Origin: T3Sed10-241 sp036796255
Lineage (GTDB): Bacteria > Bacteroidota > Bacteroidia > Flavobacteriales_D > Cryomorphaceae
NCBI GenBank assembly: GCA_036796255.1
Contig: DAIRDH010000004.1
Coordinates: 24,282-88,281 of the forward strand
Length of the DNA stretch: 64,000 bases
Direction of reading: 5' to 3'
The position numbers and the translations under genes were made by a program. Below are positions 51,233 to 60,629 of the stretch, piece after piece. The notes under the pieces are model-generated. The model was not told the origin of the DNA, ran no database searches, and saw nothing but the letters and a program-made list of their open reading frames with translations. Each line of letters begins with the position of its first letter. Within the stretch, counting starts at the first letter, position 1.

Positions 51233-53176
51233 TCAAAACCGAATACCTAAAGAGCCTATGAGCCAGCGCCTTGGCATTGGAGCTCCAAGAATATTCTCAT
51301 AGTAAACATCGAAGATATTTTGAACCTGAGCTGAGATGCTCAACTTGTCGGTGAATTGGTAAGTGCAGCGGCTATTCCAAATCATATATTCAGGATCAAG
51401 TGTGCTGTTGATGGCCGAGGCGAATCGTTCATTTCTGGCCTTGTACAATCCCGAAACATTGAAGTTGAACCTGTTCAATTTCCAAATTGTACTGAAGGTA
51501 GCGAGGTGCCTTGCGTGATTGGCAATGTAGACAGATATCACATCTTCCTCGTTGCCCGTATTTATGAAGGTATAGCCTGCCACCATGATCAGTTCGTTGT
51601 CTTCAGCAAACTTTTGGGAATAGTGCGCTTCAAATTCCAGTCCGCGGGTATTGACATTCGCAATATTGCGGGCGAAAAGGTAATCGGCATCGCTTTGCAG
51701 GTCACCAACCTCACCGATCTGCGCGGCCGGTGTGAGCACATAGTCAATCAATCGATCGGACTGACGCAAGAACCCGGTTGCCTTGAGCAATAATTGATCA
51801 GAAAGCTGCACATCAGCACCCAGCTCCTGGCTCCAACTCACTTCGGCGAGCAGGTCGGGATTCCCAAGGCTTCGGCCAGGCGTGAGCTTGGGTAAATTGT
51901 TGCTCACAAAGCGCTCTGTGTAATCGGCAGCGCGTATGCTGCGCCCGGCCGCCCCCCTAATCACTGTATTTCCTAAAACATAAGACAGGTTGAGTTGCGG
52001 CAAAAATTCAAGACCGTAATTGTCGTCATGGTCGGCGCGCATGCTCAATGTGATGTTCCATGGCTCTCTGGGCCTCAGCATGGCCATGCCGTAAAGTCCG
52101 GCATGCCAGTCATTGTGATTGCCGCGGTCGTTGCTTGCTATCTCCCTGTAGTCCAACTGAAGGCCGCCTTTTAGCAATACCTTGTCATTGATTTCCCATA
52201 AATGATTGGAGATCACGTTTCCAAAGTGCATAACATGCTCATTGGTGGACGGAAACGAGGGGTTGAATTCAAAAACATCGGTACTGTATTTGTATGCCAA
52301 TTGCAAGTCGCTTTTCCTTCGCGCGCTGGTTTGCACAAGTTGCAGCACATTGAAGCTCTGTGCAATTTGCTCTGTAGACTGATCGGAGGGCAAGCTGCTG
52401 TAAAAATAGCGGGCGTTGAAATCACGGTAATCGAAGGAGCTTCGAAACATCATCCGCAGGTTTGGATTCAGTTTCACTGAAAATGACCCCCCAACCGCGC
52501 GCATGGTGAAAAACGTACGAAAGGAATCCAGTACTTGGCCATCAAGTAATTCCCGTCCGGGGATCAATTCTCCATCCGATTCATTGGTCATGGCCGCCAG
52601 GCTCCATGCCCACTTTCCTTTGGCACCGATCAGTGCAGCTTCCGTCATCACATGTTTGTTAGAGCCATAGGCGAGCTCGGCCATTCCCGAAAGTCCTTGG
52701 TCTGTGGTGCCGGCAAAAGTCTTGGTCACGATATTGATCAAGCCTCCCACTGCATCAGGGCCGTACATGGCGGCGGCTGGTCCGCGGAGCACCTCAATGC
52801 GCGCTATCTCTTCTTTAACCACGGGTATATAGCCATTAAAATGCCCTGTGAGCGGGTCATTAAGCCGCATACCGTCTATCAGAATGAGCACTTGCGTAAA
52901 TGTGGAACCGCGCATCAGGATATTGGCTTGCACACCGAAGCCTCCGCGCGACTGCACTTCAACACCCGGCACCAATTGCAGAATTTCGTCAATAGAAACC
53001 GCTGGAAGGGCTCGAATCATTTTTGGCGTAAGCACTGTGATATTGCGTCCGGTTTCCTGAATTCGCAGTGGTATTTGCGTACTTGAAACTTCGACCGTAT
53101 CAATCAAACCTGGACTTTGGGCTGTTGCCAAAAAGGCAGTAATCAGGGCCATTAACAAGGTGAAACAAGGCTTCAT
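51233..53176 (-). CDS. TonB-dependent outer-membrane receptor, BtuB-like
   Basis: 647 residues, signal peptide MKPCFTLLMALITAFLATAQ. Near-N-terminal Ton-box-like region DTVEVSSTQIP, plug domain VDEILQLVPGVEVQSRGGFGVQANILMRGSTFTQVLILIDGMRLNDPLTGHFNG, barrel and terminal aromatic strand (LIGSLGIRF). BtuB-like size, without the carboxypeptidase-like extension or SusD partner of glycan receptors. Imports a cobalamin-, metal- or siderophore-like ligand. Divergent from the OprD-like porin. Confidence 0.9.
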   Translation of the reverse strand: MKPCFTLLMALITAFLATAQSPGLIDTVEVSSTQIPLRIQETGRNITVLTPKMIRALPAVSIDEILQLVPGVEVQSRGGFGVQANILMRGSTFTQVLILIDGMRLNDPLTGHFNGYIPVVKEEIARIEVLRGPAAAMYGPDAVGGLINIVTKTFAGTTDQGLSGMAELAYGSNKHVMTEAALIGAKGKWAWSLAAMTNESDGELIPGRELLDGQVLDSFRTFFTMRAVGGSFSVKLNPNLRMMFRSSFDYRDFNARYFYSSLPSDQSTEQIAQSFNVLQLVQTSARRKSDLQLAYKYSTDVFEFNPSFPSTNEHVMHFGNVISNHLWEINDKVLLKGGLQLDYREIASNDRGNHNDWHAGLYGMAMLRPREPWNITLSMRADHDDNYGLEFLPQLNLSYVLGNTVIRGAAGRSIRAADYTERFVSNNLPKLTPGRSLGNPDLLAEVSWSQELGADVQLSDQLLLKATGFLRQSDRLIDYVLTPAAQIGEVGDLQSDADYLFARNIANVNTRGLEFEAHYSQKFAEDNELIMVAGYTFINTGNEEDVISVYIANHARHLATFSTIWKLNRFNFNVSGLYKARNERFASAINSTLDPEYMIWNSRCTYQFTDKLSISAQVQNIFDVYYENILGAPMPRRWLIGSLGIRF

Positions 53177-53258
53177 TCAGTTAAATTAAAAATTGGCAAA
53201 GATGAATAAATGATTTTGATCTGATGGCTGGTCATAGCCGTGCCGATGCAAAACGTAG

Positions 53259-53303
53259 CGTGACAACTGTCACGCCAATTCCATTGGGCCCATAGTAATT
53301 TTG
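53259..53303 (+). promoter_or_regulatory. CRP/FNR-type operator and -7 box of the OprD-like gene
   Basis: Perfect inverted repeat CGTGACA-AC-TGTCACG at 53259-53274 (GTGA-N6-TCAC core), centre 53266.5. TAATTTTG at 53296-53303; no -33 TTG. The centre is 29.5 bp before the box, that is about -41.5 from the predicted start, the class II position for CRP/FNR activators. The ATG at 53310 is 6 nt after the box. Confidence 0.65.
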
Positions 53304-53309
53304 GCTCCT

Positions 53310-54704
53310 ATGAAGAGGATTATATTTCTGCTGATAATCAGCATTTTGCCATTGATTATTTCTGCTCAGCACACAGCCGACTCAAGCTCAGTAACGCAAT
53401 ACAAGGAGAATACCGGACTAAAATCATTTTTGGAATCAGGTCGCTTCGATATTTTTGCCAGGAGCTTTACCATGGCTACATTCAACCGTGGCGACTTGCT
53501 GGATTACAATGCCATGGCTGTTGGCGGTGGCCTGGGGTATTACAGCGCCGACTTTAAGGGCTTTCATTTTGGGCTGAGCGGCTTTTTTGCTTTTCAGGCA
53601 TTTGAACACAACATACGCATCGCCGATCCCGCCACAAACAATGGAAACCGTTATGAGATATTGCTTTTTGACATGAGTGACATTGAGAACATCAACGATT
53701 TCGATCGTCTGGAAGACCTCTATATCGCTTACCGCAAAAATGGTTTTGATCTCGTTTTTGGAAGGCATGTGGTGAATACACCCTTGCTGAATGAGCAGGA
53801 CAATAGAATGAGGCACAACAGCTTCAGCGGATTCACAGGAATTTACCGAAAAGGCAATTTCAAGGTTTTTACCGGGCTCTACAGCCATGTTACACTGAGG
53901 GGCACGGTGAGATGGTACTCTGTGGAAGATTCATTTGGGGTGTATCCGTTTGGGAGAAATCCCCTCGGCACCCCATCGGGTTACAAGGGACAGATATCCA
54001 GCAGAGGCATTGGGGTGCTGGGACTGAGCTATAAGAGCAATGACAATTGGAACCTTCAGGCTTGGAATTACACTGCCGATAACGTTTTCAACTTGAGCCT
54101 TCTTCAATTGGATGGAAAAATCAAGGGTGAAAAGCTCGACTTCATTTATGGCGCACAGGGATTGTATCAGCGCGCTCTAAATCACGGTGGCAATGAAAAC
54201 ATTGAGGAAACCTATATGGATGCCAAATCCAGAGGTGAAGCCCTTGGAGCGCGGCTTGGAGTGGGAAATGCCAAACAAAAATTTACCGTCAATTTTCTGA
54301 GAATTGGTGAGAATGGTCGCTTTCTATTTCCACGTGAATGGGGCCGGGAACAGCTGTATGTCAGCTTGTCAAGGGAGCGTCACGAAGGCAATGGAGGCGT
54401 TACCGCTGCCGTGGCCAAATATGAACGAACGCTGGTCAAGTCCGGCGTTCACACCGCACTTGGGGCTGGTTATGTAAAAAACCCCGAGCTTGACAATTTC
54501 GCCCTCAACAAGTATGGCATTCCTTCCTATTGGCATTTTACGGGCAGTGCCACCTATGCCTTTCATGGCGCATTGGAAGGCATTGAAGTGATGGTGCTCG
54601 TTGCGCATAAATCTGCGAGTAATCCGAGTGCCGTGCCCGATGAATTCCGAATCAACAGGGTGGACATGTGGAACTTGAATACGGTTGTCAACTTTCGCTT
54701 TTGA
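53310..54704 (+). CDS. OprD-like outer-membrane porin
   Basis: 464 residues from the ATG at 53310; the frame opens at a TTG inside the -7 box and cannot be used. Signal peptide MKRIIFLLIISILPLIISAQ. The barrel shows many alternating strands (YNAMAVGGGLGYYSADFKGFHFGLSG, LEDLYIAYRKNGFDLVFGRHVVNTP) and a terminal aromatic NFRF. The LYIAYRKNG...GRHVVNTP strand-turn-strand matches the OprD family of substrate-specific porins. Solute unknown. Confidence 0.8.
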   Translation: MKRIIFLLIISILPLIISAQHTADSSSVTQYKENTGLKSFLESGRFDIFARSFTMATFNRGDLLDYNAMAVGGGLGYYSADFKGFHFGLSGFFAFQAFEHNIRIADPATNNGNRYEILLFDMSDIENINDFDRLEDLYIAYRKNGFDLVFGRHVVNTPLLNEQDNRMRHNSFSGFTGIYRKGNFKVFTGLYSHVTLRGTVRWYSVEDSFGVYPFGRNPLGTPSGYKGQISSRGIGVLGLSYKSNDNWNLQAWNYTADNVFNLSLLQLDGKIKGEKLDFIYGAQGLYQRALNHGGNENIEETYMDAKSRGEALGARLGVGNAKQKFTVNFLRIGENGRFLFPREWGREQLYVSLSRERHEGNGGVTAAVAKYERTLVKSGVHTALGAGYVKNPELDNFALNKYGIPSYWHFTGSATYAFHGALEGIEVMVLVAHKSASNPSAVPDEFRINRVDMWNLNTVVNFRF

Positions 54705-54775
54705 GCGAATCAGGTGCTCAACTCCTTTCCCCGATTGCCCTGACGTAAATTCCAACCCTCTCTTGTGGCGAAAAC

Positions 54776-54821
54776 TCAGGGAAAACCCTGATGTATGCTG
54801 AGCGCCCTGGATTTAGTTTTG
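54776..54821 (+). promoter_or_regulatory. Inverted repeat TCAGGG-AAAA-CCCTGA and -7 box TAGTTTTG
   Basis: Perfect 6-4-6 repeat at 54776-54791 (centre 54783.5) and TAGTTTTG at 54814-54821, 30.5 bp apart centre-to-box. No T-run follows the repeat, so an operator or weak terminator are both possible. Confidence 0.35.
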
Positions 54822-54850
54822 AACATTATTCAATTCTAAATTCAAATCAC

Positions 54851-56332
54851 TTGATACAACACTACCTCATCACGCTGTCAATTTTACTAATTGGCAATTG
54901 TGCTTTCGGTCAAACATTGCCTCCAGGGTCACTCGACCCCACTTTTAATCCAGGCGAGGGCCTCGAAGCCAACCCAGTTCTCTTTAACACCATCAGGGTA
55001 AGTGCGCTTGATGATGGCACTGCCCTGGTAGGCGGAGACTTTATAAGCTATGATGGTGTGCAACATGGCAGTCTTCGCAAAATAAACAACGACGGCAGCC
55101 TTAACGCGGCATTTACTGCAAATTATCCCTGCAATGGAACCATAAGAGATATTGAAATTCTAAACGATGGAAAGATTTTGCTGGCCTCAACCAACAATTG
55201 CAATGGCAATCCTTCAGGCAGGTTAGCTCGCATCAATGCCGATGGTACCCTCGATGAGGGCTTTAATGTAGGCGCGGGGTTCAGCGGGGGCAATCAATTG
55301 GTTCGCGCCATTGCCTCCCAAGGCGATAAAATATTGGTTGGAGGACAGTTTGAAAGTTCGCAGGGCATTCAGGCAAGATTCATTTCACGTTTAAATTCAA
55401 ATGGTTCAGCCGACGCGGAGTTCAATCATCCTTACAATGGGCCCAGTTACAATTTCACCGCTGGCTACAGCGTCATACATACCATTCGCGTACAGGCCGA
55501 CAATAAAATACTCGTGGCGGGCCCCATTGGCGAACTGGATAGTCAATTTCATAATTTCCAAAGGCTTGAAGCCGATGGACAGCCCGATGTGGCATTCAAT
55601 AATACTGTAGCCGGGCTCAATGGTGTGGTATTTGATATTCAAGTACTTGAAGATGGAAAAATCCTGATTATTGGAAGTTTCACTCAATACAACGGAACCG
55701 CTGTGCCCCGCATATGCCGGCTCAATGACGATGGGTCCCTTGATCCGGACTTCAATGGCGCCATTACTTCACTCGATGTGAACAATGTACTCAACACAGG
55801 CTTATCGCGCATGGCGGTGCAGCCTGACGGCAAAATTGTGGTTGTGGGATGGTTTAGTGAAGCAGGCGGTCAGGATTATGGCAGCATCGTAAGGCTCAAT
55901 GCAGATGGGAGCTTTGACGACAGCTGGACCACCACTGGCACCGGACTTAATTATCCCGCAACTGATCTGGCTTTGACTCCAGATGGCAACATTTACGTGG
56001 CAGGCAGGTTTTGGGGTTACGGGGGGCAAGCCACTGGAGGACTTATTCGCCTTTTAGGTGAGCCTTTGGAAACATTGAATGCTCATGACCATAGCCTTGG
56101 TTCACCAAAAATATACCCCAATCCGAGCTCGGGCGTGGTTGAGATAGATTCGGATGTAAAAATCCAAAATATCCGTGTTGTTGACCTTAGAGGCCAAATG
56201 GTCTGGAGCAGCCCGGTGGGTTCAACAACACCTTCACGGTTGCACTTGTCCCATTTGCCGCAAGGCGTATACCTCGTTGAATTTCAAGGAAAAAAATTGC
56301 GCTATGTACAGCGATTGATTATAGTCAGATAA
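54851..56332 (+). CDS. Secreted delta-60 repeat (DUF5122) propeller with type IX sorting tail
   Basis: About 493 residues from a TTG at 54851, which opens a signal-like segment (LIQHYLITLSILLIGNCAFGQ). An ATG at 54794 lies upstream of the -7 box. The body has about seven delta-60 repeats with the theme D-G-K-I-L-V-G-G-x-F and R-L-N-x-D-G-S-x-D. The C-terminal 75 residues (PKIYPNPSSGVVEID, PQGVYLVEF) are a type A sorting domain cleaved during type IX secretion to the cell surface. Confidence 0.85.
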   Translation: MIQHYLITLSILLIGNCAFGQTLPPGSLDPTFNPGEGLEANPVLFNTIRVSALDDGTALVGGDFISYDGVQHGSLRKINNDGSLNAAFTANYPCNGTIRDIEILNDGKILLASTNNCNGNPSGRLARINADGTLDEGFNVGAGFSGGNQLVRAIASQGDKILVGGQFESSQGIQARFISRLNSNGSADAEFNHPYNGPSYNFTAGYSVIHTIRVQADNKILVAGPIGELDSQFHNFQRLEADGQPDVAFNNTVAGLNGVVFDIQVLEDGKILIIGSFTQYNGTAVPRICRLNDDGSLDPDFNGAITSLDVNNVLNTGLSRMAVQPDGKIVVVGWFSEAGGQDYGSIVRLNADGSFDDSWTTTGTGLNYPATDLALTPDGNIYVAGRFWGYGGQATGGLIRLLGEPLETLNAHDHSLGSPKIYPNPSSGVVEIDSDVKIQNIRVVDLRGQMVWSSPVGSTTPSRLHLSHLPQGVYLVEFQGKKLRYVQRLIIVR

Positions 56333-56352
56333 TTGAGGGGCCGGCTACAGCA

Positions 56353-58092
56353 TTACGCTTCGTTGGTTTGTGTAACGTAGGCTGAAGTTGGGGATGGCTG
56401 GGCTGATTCGCCACGCACATCAAACCAATGAAGTGCGCTCTCGTCATCGAGAAACATGTGGTCGGCGCCTATGCTCACATCGAGCTCCCATCGCTTCAGC
56501 ACATCGCGGATGGGGCCCTTGACATTCGAAAGACTTACATCCAAACCATTTGCCCGCCAGTCGTCGATCCAATCCTTGAGTGCGTGTGCGCCGGTGCTGT
56601 CGAGCTGGGTCACGCTTTCCATATTAAATACAATGAGCTCAAGCGGCTTGCCTTTGCGCTGAATCCACTTGTCCATTTTTGCCCTGATGAATTCCACATT
56701 GGCAAAGTAAATGGGACCGTCTATTCGCACGAAGAGTACCTCTGCCCTGCTTTGCAAATCACCGAAACGCTTAAGATTACGGTATATACTGGTGCCGGGT
56801 ACCTTTCCAAGCTCGGCCATGTGTGGGCGCGAAGCGCGGTAAATCACCATGATGAGCGAAAGTACCATACCAGCGATAATTCCAGTTTCAATTCCGAGAA
56901 ACAATGTAATCAGGAAAGTAGCCATGAGCATTACAAAGTCCGAGCGGTCTTTGCGCCACAAGCGAATAGGTTCCTTGATGTCGATGAGGCCCGAGACTGC
57001 AACCAGCACTACAGCCGCGAGAATGGCATTGGGGAGGTTGTAAAAAAGTCCGGTGAAAAATAACAATGTAAGCACCACAAGGGCAGCGGAAATGATGGAC
57101 GCAAGCCCGGTTTTTGCACCTGCATCGTTGTTGACCGCGGTGCGCGAAAACCCTCCAGTGACAGGGTATCCCTGAAAAAATGCAGCACCAAAATTGGCCA
57201 TACCTAAACCCACCAGCTCCTGGTTGGCGTTGAGCGTGTAGTCTTTATGCTTGGCGTGTATGGTTTTGGCTACTGCATAGCTTTCTGCAAAACCAACTAG
57301 CGATATCGTCAGTGCTATAGGCAACAGGGTAAGCCATCCCTGCATTTCAAATGAAGGCAGTGAAAAACCCGGCAGACCTCCGGGCACGTCTCCAACAATC
57401 TTTACTCCATTTGCCGTAAGGCCAAAGCCCCACACCAGCAAAATACCGATGACCACAGCCACAAGTGGCGCCGGAAAAGCCTTATGAATTTTCTTGCCAT
57501 ACTTAATGATCACAATTCCAAGCGCACCAATACCAAAAGTGACCCAGTGGATGTCGCCAATGTTTTGAAATATTGCAATGATAACCTCTTGTGCATGCTC
57601 ACTTTGAGGCAGAGAAATTCTGAATAGGTGCTTTATTTGACTCAAGCCGATAATGATCGCAGCCGCCGAGGTGAATCCGCTGATCACCGGGTGTGAGAGA
57701 AAATTGACCACAAAGCCAAGACGCAGTGCGCCCATACCAAACTGGATAATGCCCACAAGCAATGCCAAGGTAATGGCGTAGAGCAAGTATTCCTGCGGCG
57801 ATGCCGGGCCGAGGCTCGCGATACCCGCTGCAGTAAGCAGCGATACCATGGCTACAGGACCTACTGCAAGCTGACGTGAAGACCCAAACATAGCGTAGAG
57901 CAACAATGGCACAGTGACCGCATAAAGCCCATGAATAGGCTCTAAACCAGCCAACATGGCATATGCCATGCCTTGTGGTATGAGCATAATCCCTACAGTA
58001 AGCCCTGCACTGAGGTCGCCCGAGAGCCAGGATTTTTTATAATTAGGTAACCAATCTAAAATGGGAAAAAATCGCTTAAAGCCTGAATCCAT
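56353..58092 (-). CDS. SulP family anion transporter with STAS domain
   Basis: 579 residues from the ATG at 58092; the longer frame passes the promoter. About 11-14 membrane helices with LSAGLTVGIMLIPQGMAYAMLAGLEPIHGLYA (SulP signature) and NANQELVGLGMANFGAAFFQGYPVTGGFSRTAVN. The C-terminal STAS domain runs from about residue 445 (FVRIDGPIYFANVEFI, ESVTQLDSTGAHALKD). Transports sulfate or bicarbonate/other anions at the inner membrane; substrate not decided. Likely regulated by a CRP/FNR protein. Confidence 0.92.
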   Translation of the reverse strand: MDSGFKRFFPILDWLPNYKKSWLSGDLSAGLTVGIMLIPQGMAYAMLAGLEPIHGLYAVTVPLLLYAMFGSSRQLAVGPVAMVSLLTAAGIASLGPASPQEYLLYAITLALLVGIIQFGMGALRLGFVVNFLSHPVISGFTSAAAIIIGLSQIKHLFRISLPQSEHAQEVIIAIFQNIGDIHWVTFGIGALGIVIIKYGKKIHKAFPAPLVAVVIGILLVWGFGLTANGVKIVGDVPGGLPGFSLPSFEMQGWLTLLPIALTISLVGFAESYAVAKTIHAKHKDYTLNANQELVGLGMANFGAAFFQGYPVTGGFSRTAVNNDAGAKTGLASIISAALVVLTLLFFTGLFYNLPNAILAAVVLVAVSGLIDIKEPIRLWRKDRSDFVMLMATFLITLFLGIETGIIAGMVLSLIMVIYRASRPHMAELGKVPGTSIYRNLKRFGDLQSRAEVLFVRIDGPIYFANVEFIRAKMDKWIQRKGKPLELIVFNMESVTQLDSTGAHALKDWIDDWRANGLDVSLSNVKGPIRDVLKRWELDVSIGADHMFLDDESALHWFDVRGESAQPSPTSAYVTQTNEA

Positions 58093-58152
58093 AATGAAAT
58101 AGGAATATTTTACAAGGTAAATATAATGTGCCAACAAGGCGATATAACGCTG

Positions 58153-58196
58153 CAAAGGTGCGGATAAGAATGGCCGTGCACCGTGATTCGCGTCAC
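58153..58196 (-). promoter_or_regulatory. CRP/FNR-type operator and -7 box of sulP
   Basis: GTGA-TTCGCG-TCAC at 58183-58196 (centre 58189.5). On the minus strand CACCTTTG (58160-58153) is the -7 box. Centre to box edge is 29.5 bp, identical to the OprD-like promoter, and no -33 TTG is present. Confidence 0.6.
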
Positions 58197-58343
58197 AAAC
58201 GTGCTGAAGTAAGCCCGCAGGGCAGTGGGCAGTAGCATCAGCAGAACTGTTTTTGAGGCAACCGCGGTATGGATGTTGTTCCCAGGAATGGTCGAATCCA
58301 GCTTCAAAAGCTGTTTGCGAATTGAATAAGCCGAGTTTTGCTC

Positions 58344-58371
58344 TTGGCTTCAGTCAATCTTCATAAATTCG
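58344..58371 (+). promoter_or_regulatory. Promoter TTG-N17-TAAATTCG, leaderless
   Basis: TTG at 58344-58346 and TAAATTCG at 58364-58371; the ATG at 58376 begins 4 nt after the box. Confidence 0.5.
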
Positions 58372-58375
58372 CAGT

Positions 58376-58888
58376 ATGTTGAGAAATTTACATAAATCGT
58401 GGCTCTTACTGTCATTTGTAGCACTCGGCTTCATGGGCTGCGAGGCACCACAACCTTATTCACAAACGATTTATTTTTTCAGGCATGCCGAAAAAGCGAA
58501 CCAGTCGGAAGATGCACCGCTTAATCAATCGGGAGAGAAAAGGGCGGAGCGGATCGCCAGCATTCTTGAGGGCGTAAAGGTGGATAGAATTTACAGCACG
58601 CGCTATGTGCGAAACATGTCGACGGTTGAGCCGCTTGCACGTTCCAAAGACCTGGTGCCTAAGGCGTACGAGTGGCATGACTGGAAGCCGATGCTCGCTG
58701 AAATTCAAGCCAATCAACTTGAGTTGAGCACAATTGTAATTTGCGGTCACGGTGATAACCTTTTGCCAATGATAGGCCATTTGGGCTGTGTGTTGCCACA
58801 AGACAGTTTAGGACCTTATGAACATGATGTATATTTTGAGGTGCAATTGCTTGGGGACACCTGCATAGCGAAGGCTGTAAAATATTGA
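58376..58888 (+). CDS. Lipoprotein histidine phosphatase (SixA/PGM-like)
   Basis: 170 residues. Lipobox LGFMGC|E (Cys22). Histidine phosphatase core: YFFRHAEKAN with catalytic His (RHxE), YSTRYVRNMSTVEPLA and IVICGHGDNLLPM with the second His. Acts in the periplasm as an acid phosphatase or on phosphoproteins; substrate unknown. TraB/GumN gene follows after 44 nt. Confidence 0.85.
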   Translation: MLRNLHKSWLLLSFVALGFMGCEAPQPYSQTIYFFRHAEKANQSEDAPLNQSGEKRAERIASILEGVKVDRIYSTRYVRNMSTVEPLARSKDLVPKAYEWHDWKPMLAEIQANQLELSTIVICGHGDNLLPMIGHLGCVLPQDSLGPYEHDVYFEVQLLGDTCIAKAVKY

Positions 58889-58932
58889 AGAACCGCAATT
58901 GAATCTGCAGTAAGCGTATCTTTAGATTTCCA

Positions 58933-59802
58933 ATGTATACAATGCACTGTTTTCTGATGGTATTTTTCCTGGCAGCCGGAGCAAATTCCTTTGCGCAGAA
59001 TACGATCCTTTGGACCATTACACACCCCGAAGTGGAGCACAAAAGCTACCTGCTCGGCACATTTCACCAAATAGGCAGCAATTGGGTGGACAGTCTGTAT
59101 GTGATCACCGATGCAGTAACCTCAGCTGAGCTGGGCATATTTGAATCGACCGAAACAGGTGAGGAAATTCAAGCCTTGATGAACAAACGCGCATCGGATT
59201 TCGATTACTGCTTGTACCTAAAGCGAAAGACAATTAAGTGGCTCGAAGCCTACAGCAAGGATTGGAAAGTGCCCATCGAGAAGCTCAGCCCTGTAGAGCT
59301 CCATTGGAAATTGCAGCAGCGCATGTCATACGACCTTTGCAAAACTGCCACGGCTGATGATGCTTTTGATCATTTCGACAATTACTTGCTGCACATCAGG
59401 GATTCGCTTGGGCTGAAAAGTATTGGATTTGAAACGGACAGCCTGCAAGGGGTTCTCATCAACGAAAGTTTTGAAAACAAAGGTTGGGCTGACTTTCGTA
59501 AAATCATTGATGGCCAGTCCCAATTGCTGCGCCATGGCAAACCTCAACGCGGGCAATGTGATTTCGCACGAAGGTATAAGGCCTTAACCCTGTCGGATTA
59601 CCGACTTGATCAAGCCTGTCAAGATGATTTGCTGATCGCACAGCGCAATGAAGAATGGATGAGAACATTGCCCAATATGCTGAACGCGCATCAATGCTTT
59701 GTGGCTGTGGGTTGGTTGCACCTGAATTTTGAGTGTGGCCTCATCACATCGCTGCGCAATGCGGGCTATCAGGTAGAGCCTGTTCTTGACTTGGCACCCT
59801 AA
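58933..59802 (+). CDS. TraB/GumN family protein
   Basis: 289 residues, signal peptide MHCFLMVFFLAAGANSFAQ (second ATG at 58942 may be the start). TraB/GumN signature residues: SYLLGTFHQIGSNWVDSLY near residue 45 and FVAVGWLHLN near the end, plus R-N-EEW-MRTLPNML. Proposed metal-dependent peptidase fold (Tiki-like); substrate unknown. Confidence 0.82.
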   Translation: MYTMHCFLMVFFLAAGANSFAQNTILWTITHPEVEHKSYLLGTFHQIGSNWVDSLYVITDAVTSAELGIFESTETGEEIQALMNKRASDFDYCLYLKRKTIKWLEAYSKDWKVPIEKLSPVELHWKLQQRMSYDLCKTATADDAFDHFDNYLLHIRDSLGLKSIGFETDSLQGVLINESFENKGWADFRKIIDGQSQLLRHGKPQRGQCDFARRYKALTLSDYRLDQACQDDLLIAQRNEEWMRTLPNMLNAHQCFVAVGWLHLNFECGLITSLRNAGYQVEPVLDLAP

Positions 59803-59842
59803 GCTTGGCGCAAAATGTTGAGGCTTTGCTAACTTTACCCGC

Positions 59843-60625
59843 ATGATTAAGAATTTGCGAAACATACTCATCGTGATGGCTGCTGTGGCAATTGGATTGG
59901 CCATCCTTTTCAATGAATTTCTGGCTTACTCAGCCATCTTTGTTGGTGCTATGGTGGTGTTTTACGCGCTTTACTCAGCCTTTCTCCGTAATAAGGAAGA
60001 GGAAATTGCAACGCTCAAGGCAAAACTGAATGCTGAGGATGGCAAGTTGGCAAAAGTTCAATCTGAAAACGAAGAGCTCCGTAGCCGTAAGTTTAATCTC
60101 TCTGCCATTAGGCAGATTCTAGATGTTGGCCTCTTTGAAGTGGATACCAATTTTACACGTACATGGAACGAAGAAGTGGTAACCGATGAAGGTAAGGTGG
60201 TCCAATTTATTGGTGCGCTCCGCGTGGATGTGATCGCGAAATACGGCGTTGACCTCACTGCCCTTCGTATCAAAAACGAGCGCAACAAGGTGCTCATTGG
60301 CAATATGCACTTGAAATCTTTGGCATTTACAGACCTCAAATACGAATGGGTAATTGCCGAAGTGCTGGAGCACAAGAAGCCTTACCTCGGCGGAAGCCAT
60401 CGCCGCACGAACCCTATGCTCGAGGTGGAAGCCAATCGGATTAAGGAACGACTACAGAAACGCACGCATGAAGAGGTAAAGCAGGGCCCGGAAGAGCTTA
60501 ATGCCATGGTCAATTTGCTGAAAAAGCACCTCTCCCACTCCATTGCTGCAGTGCTTGGTATAGCTGACAAAGAAGTTGAGTTTGTGGAAAGTGTGGATAG
60601 CAGCTTTGTTCAAATTGGGGAGTAA
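59843..60625 (+). CDS. Membrane-anchored coiled-coil protein, unknown
   Basis: 260 residues. Two N-terminal helices (ILIVMAAVAIGLAILF and YSAIFVGAMVVFYALYSAFL), a coiled coil (NKEEEIATLKAKLNAEDGKLAKVQSENEEL) and then an alpha/beta region I do not recognise (ILDVGLFEVDTNFTRTWNEEVV). The C-terminal part could be a ligand or enzyme domain on the cytosolic face. A TAACTTTA box lies 6 nt upstream with TTG 22 bp earlier. Confidence 0.55.
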   Translation: MIKNLRNILIVMAAVAIGLAILFNEFLAYSAIFVGAMVVFYALYSAFLRNKEEEIATLKAKLNAEDGKLAKVQSENEELRSRKFNLSAIRQILDVGLFEVDTNFTRTWNEEVVTDEGKVVQFIGALRVDVIAKYGVDLTALRIKNERNKVLIGNMHLKSLAFTDLKYEWVIAEVLEHKKPYLGGSHRRTNPMLEVEANRIKERLQKRTHEEVKQGPEELNAMVNLLKKHLSHSIAAVLGIADKEVEFVESVDSSFVQIGE

Positions 60626-60629
60626 AAAT

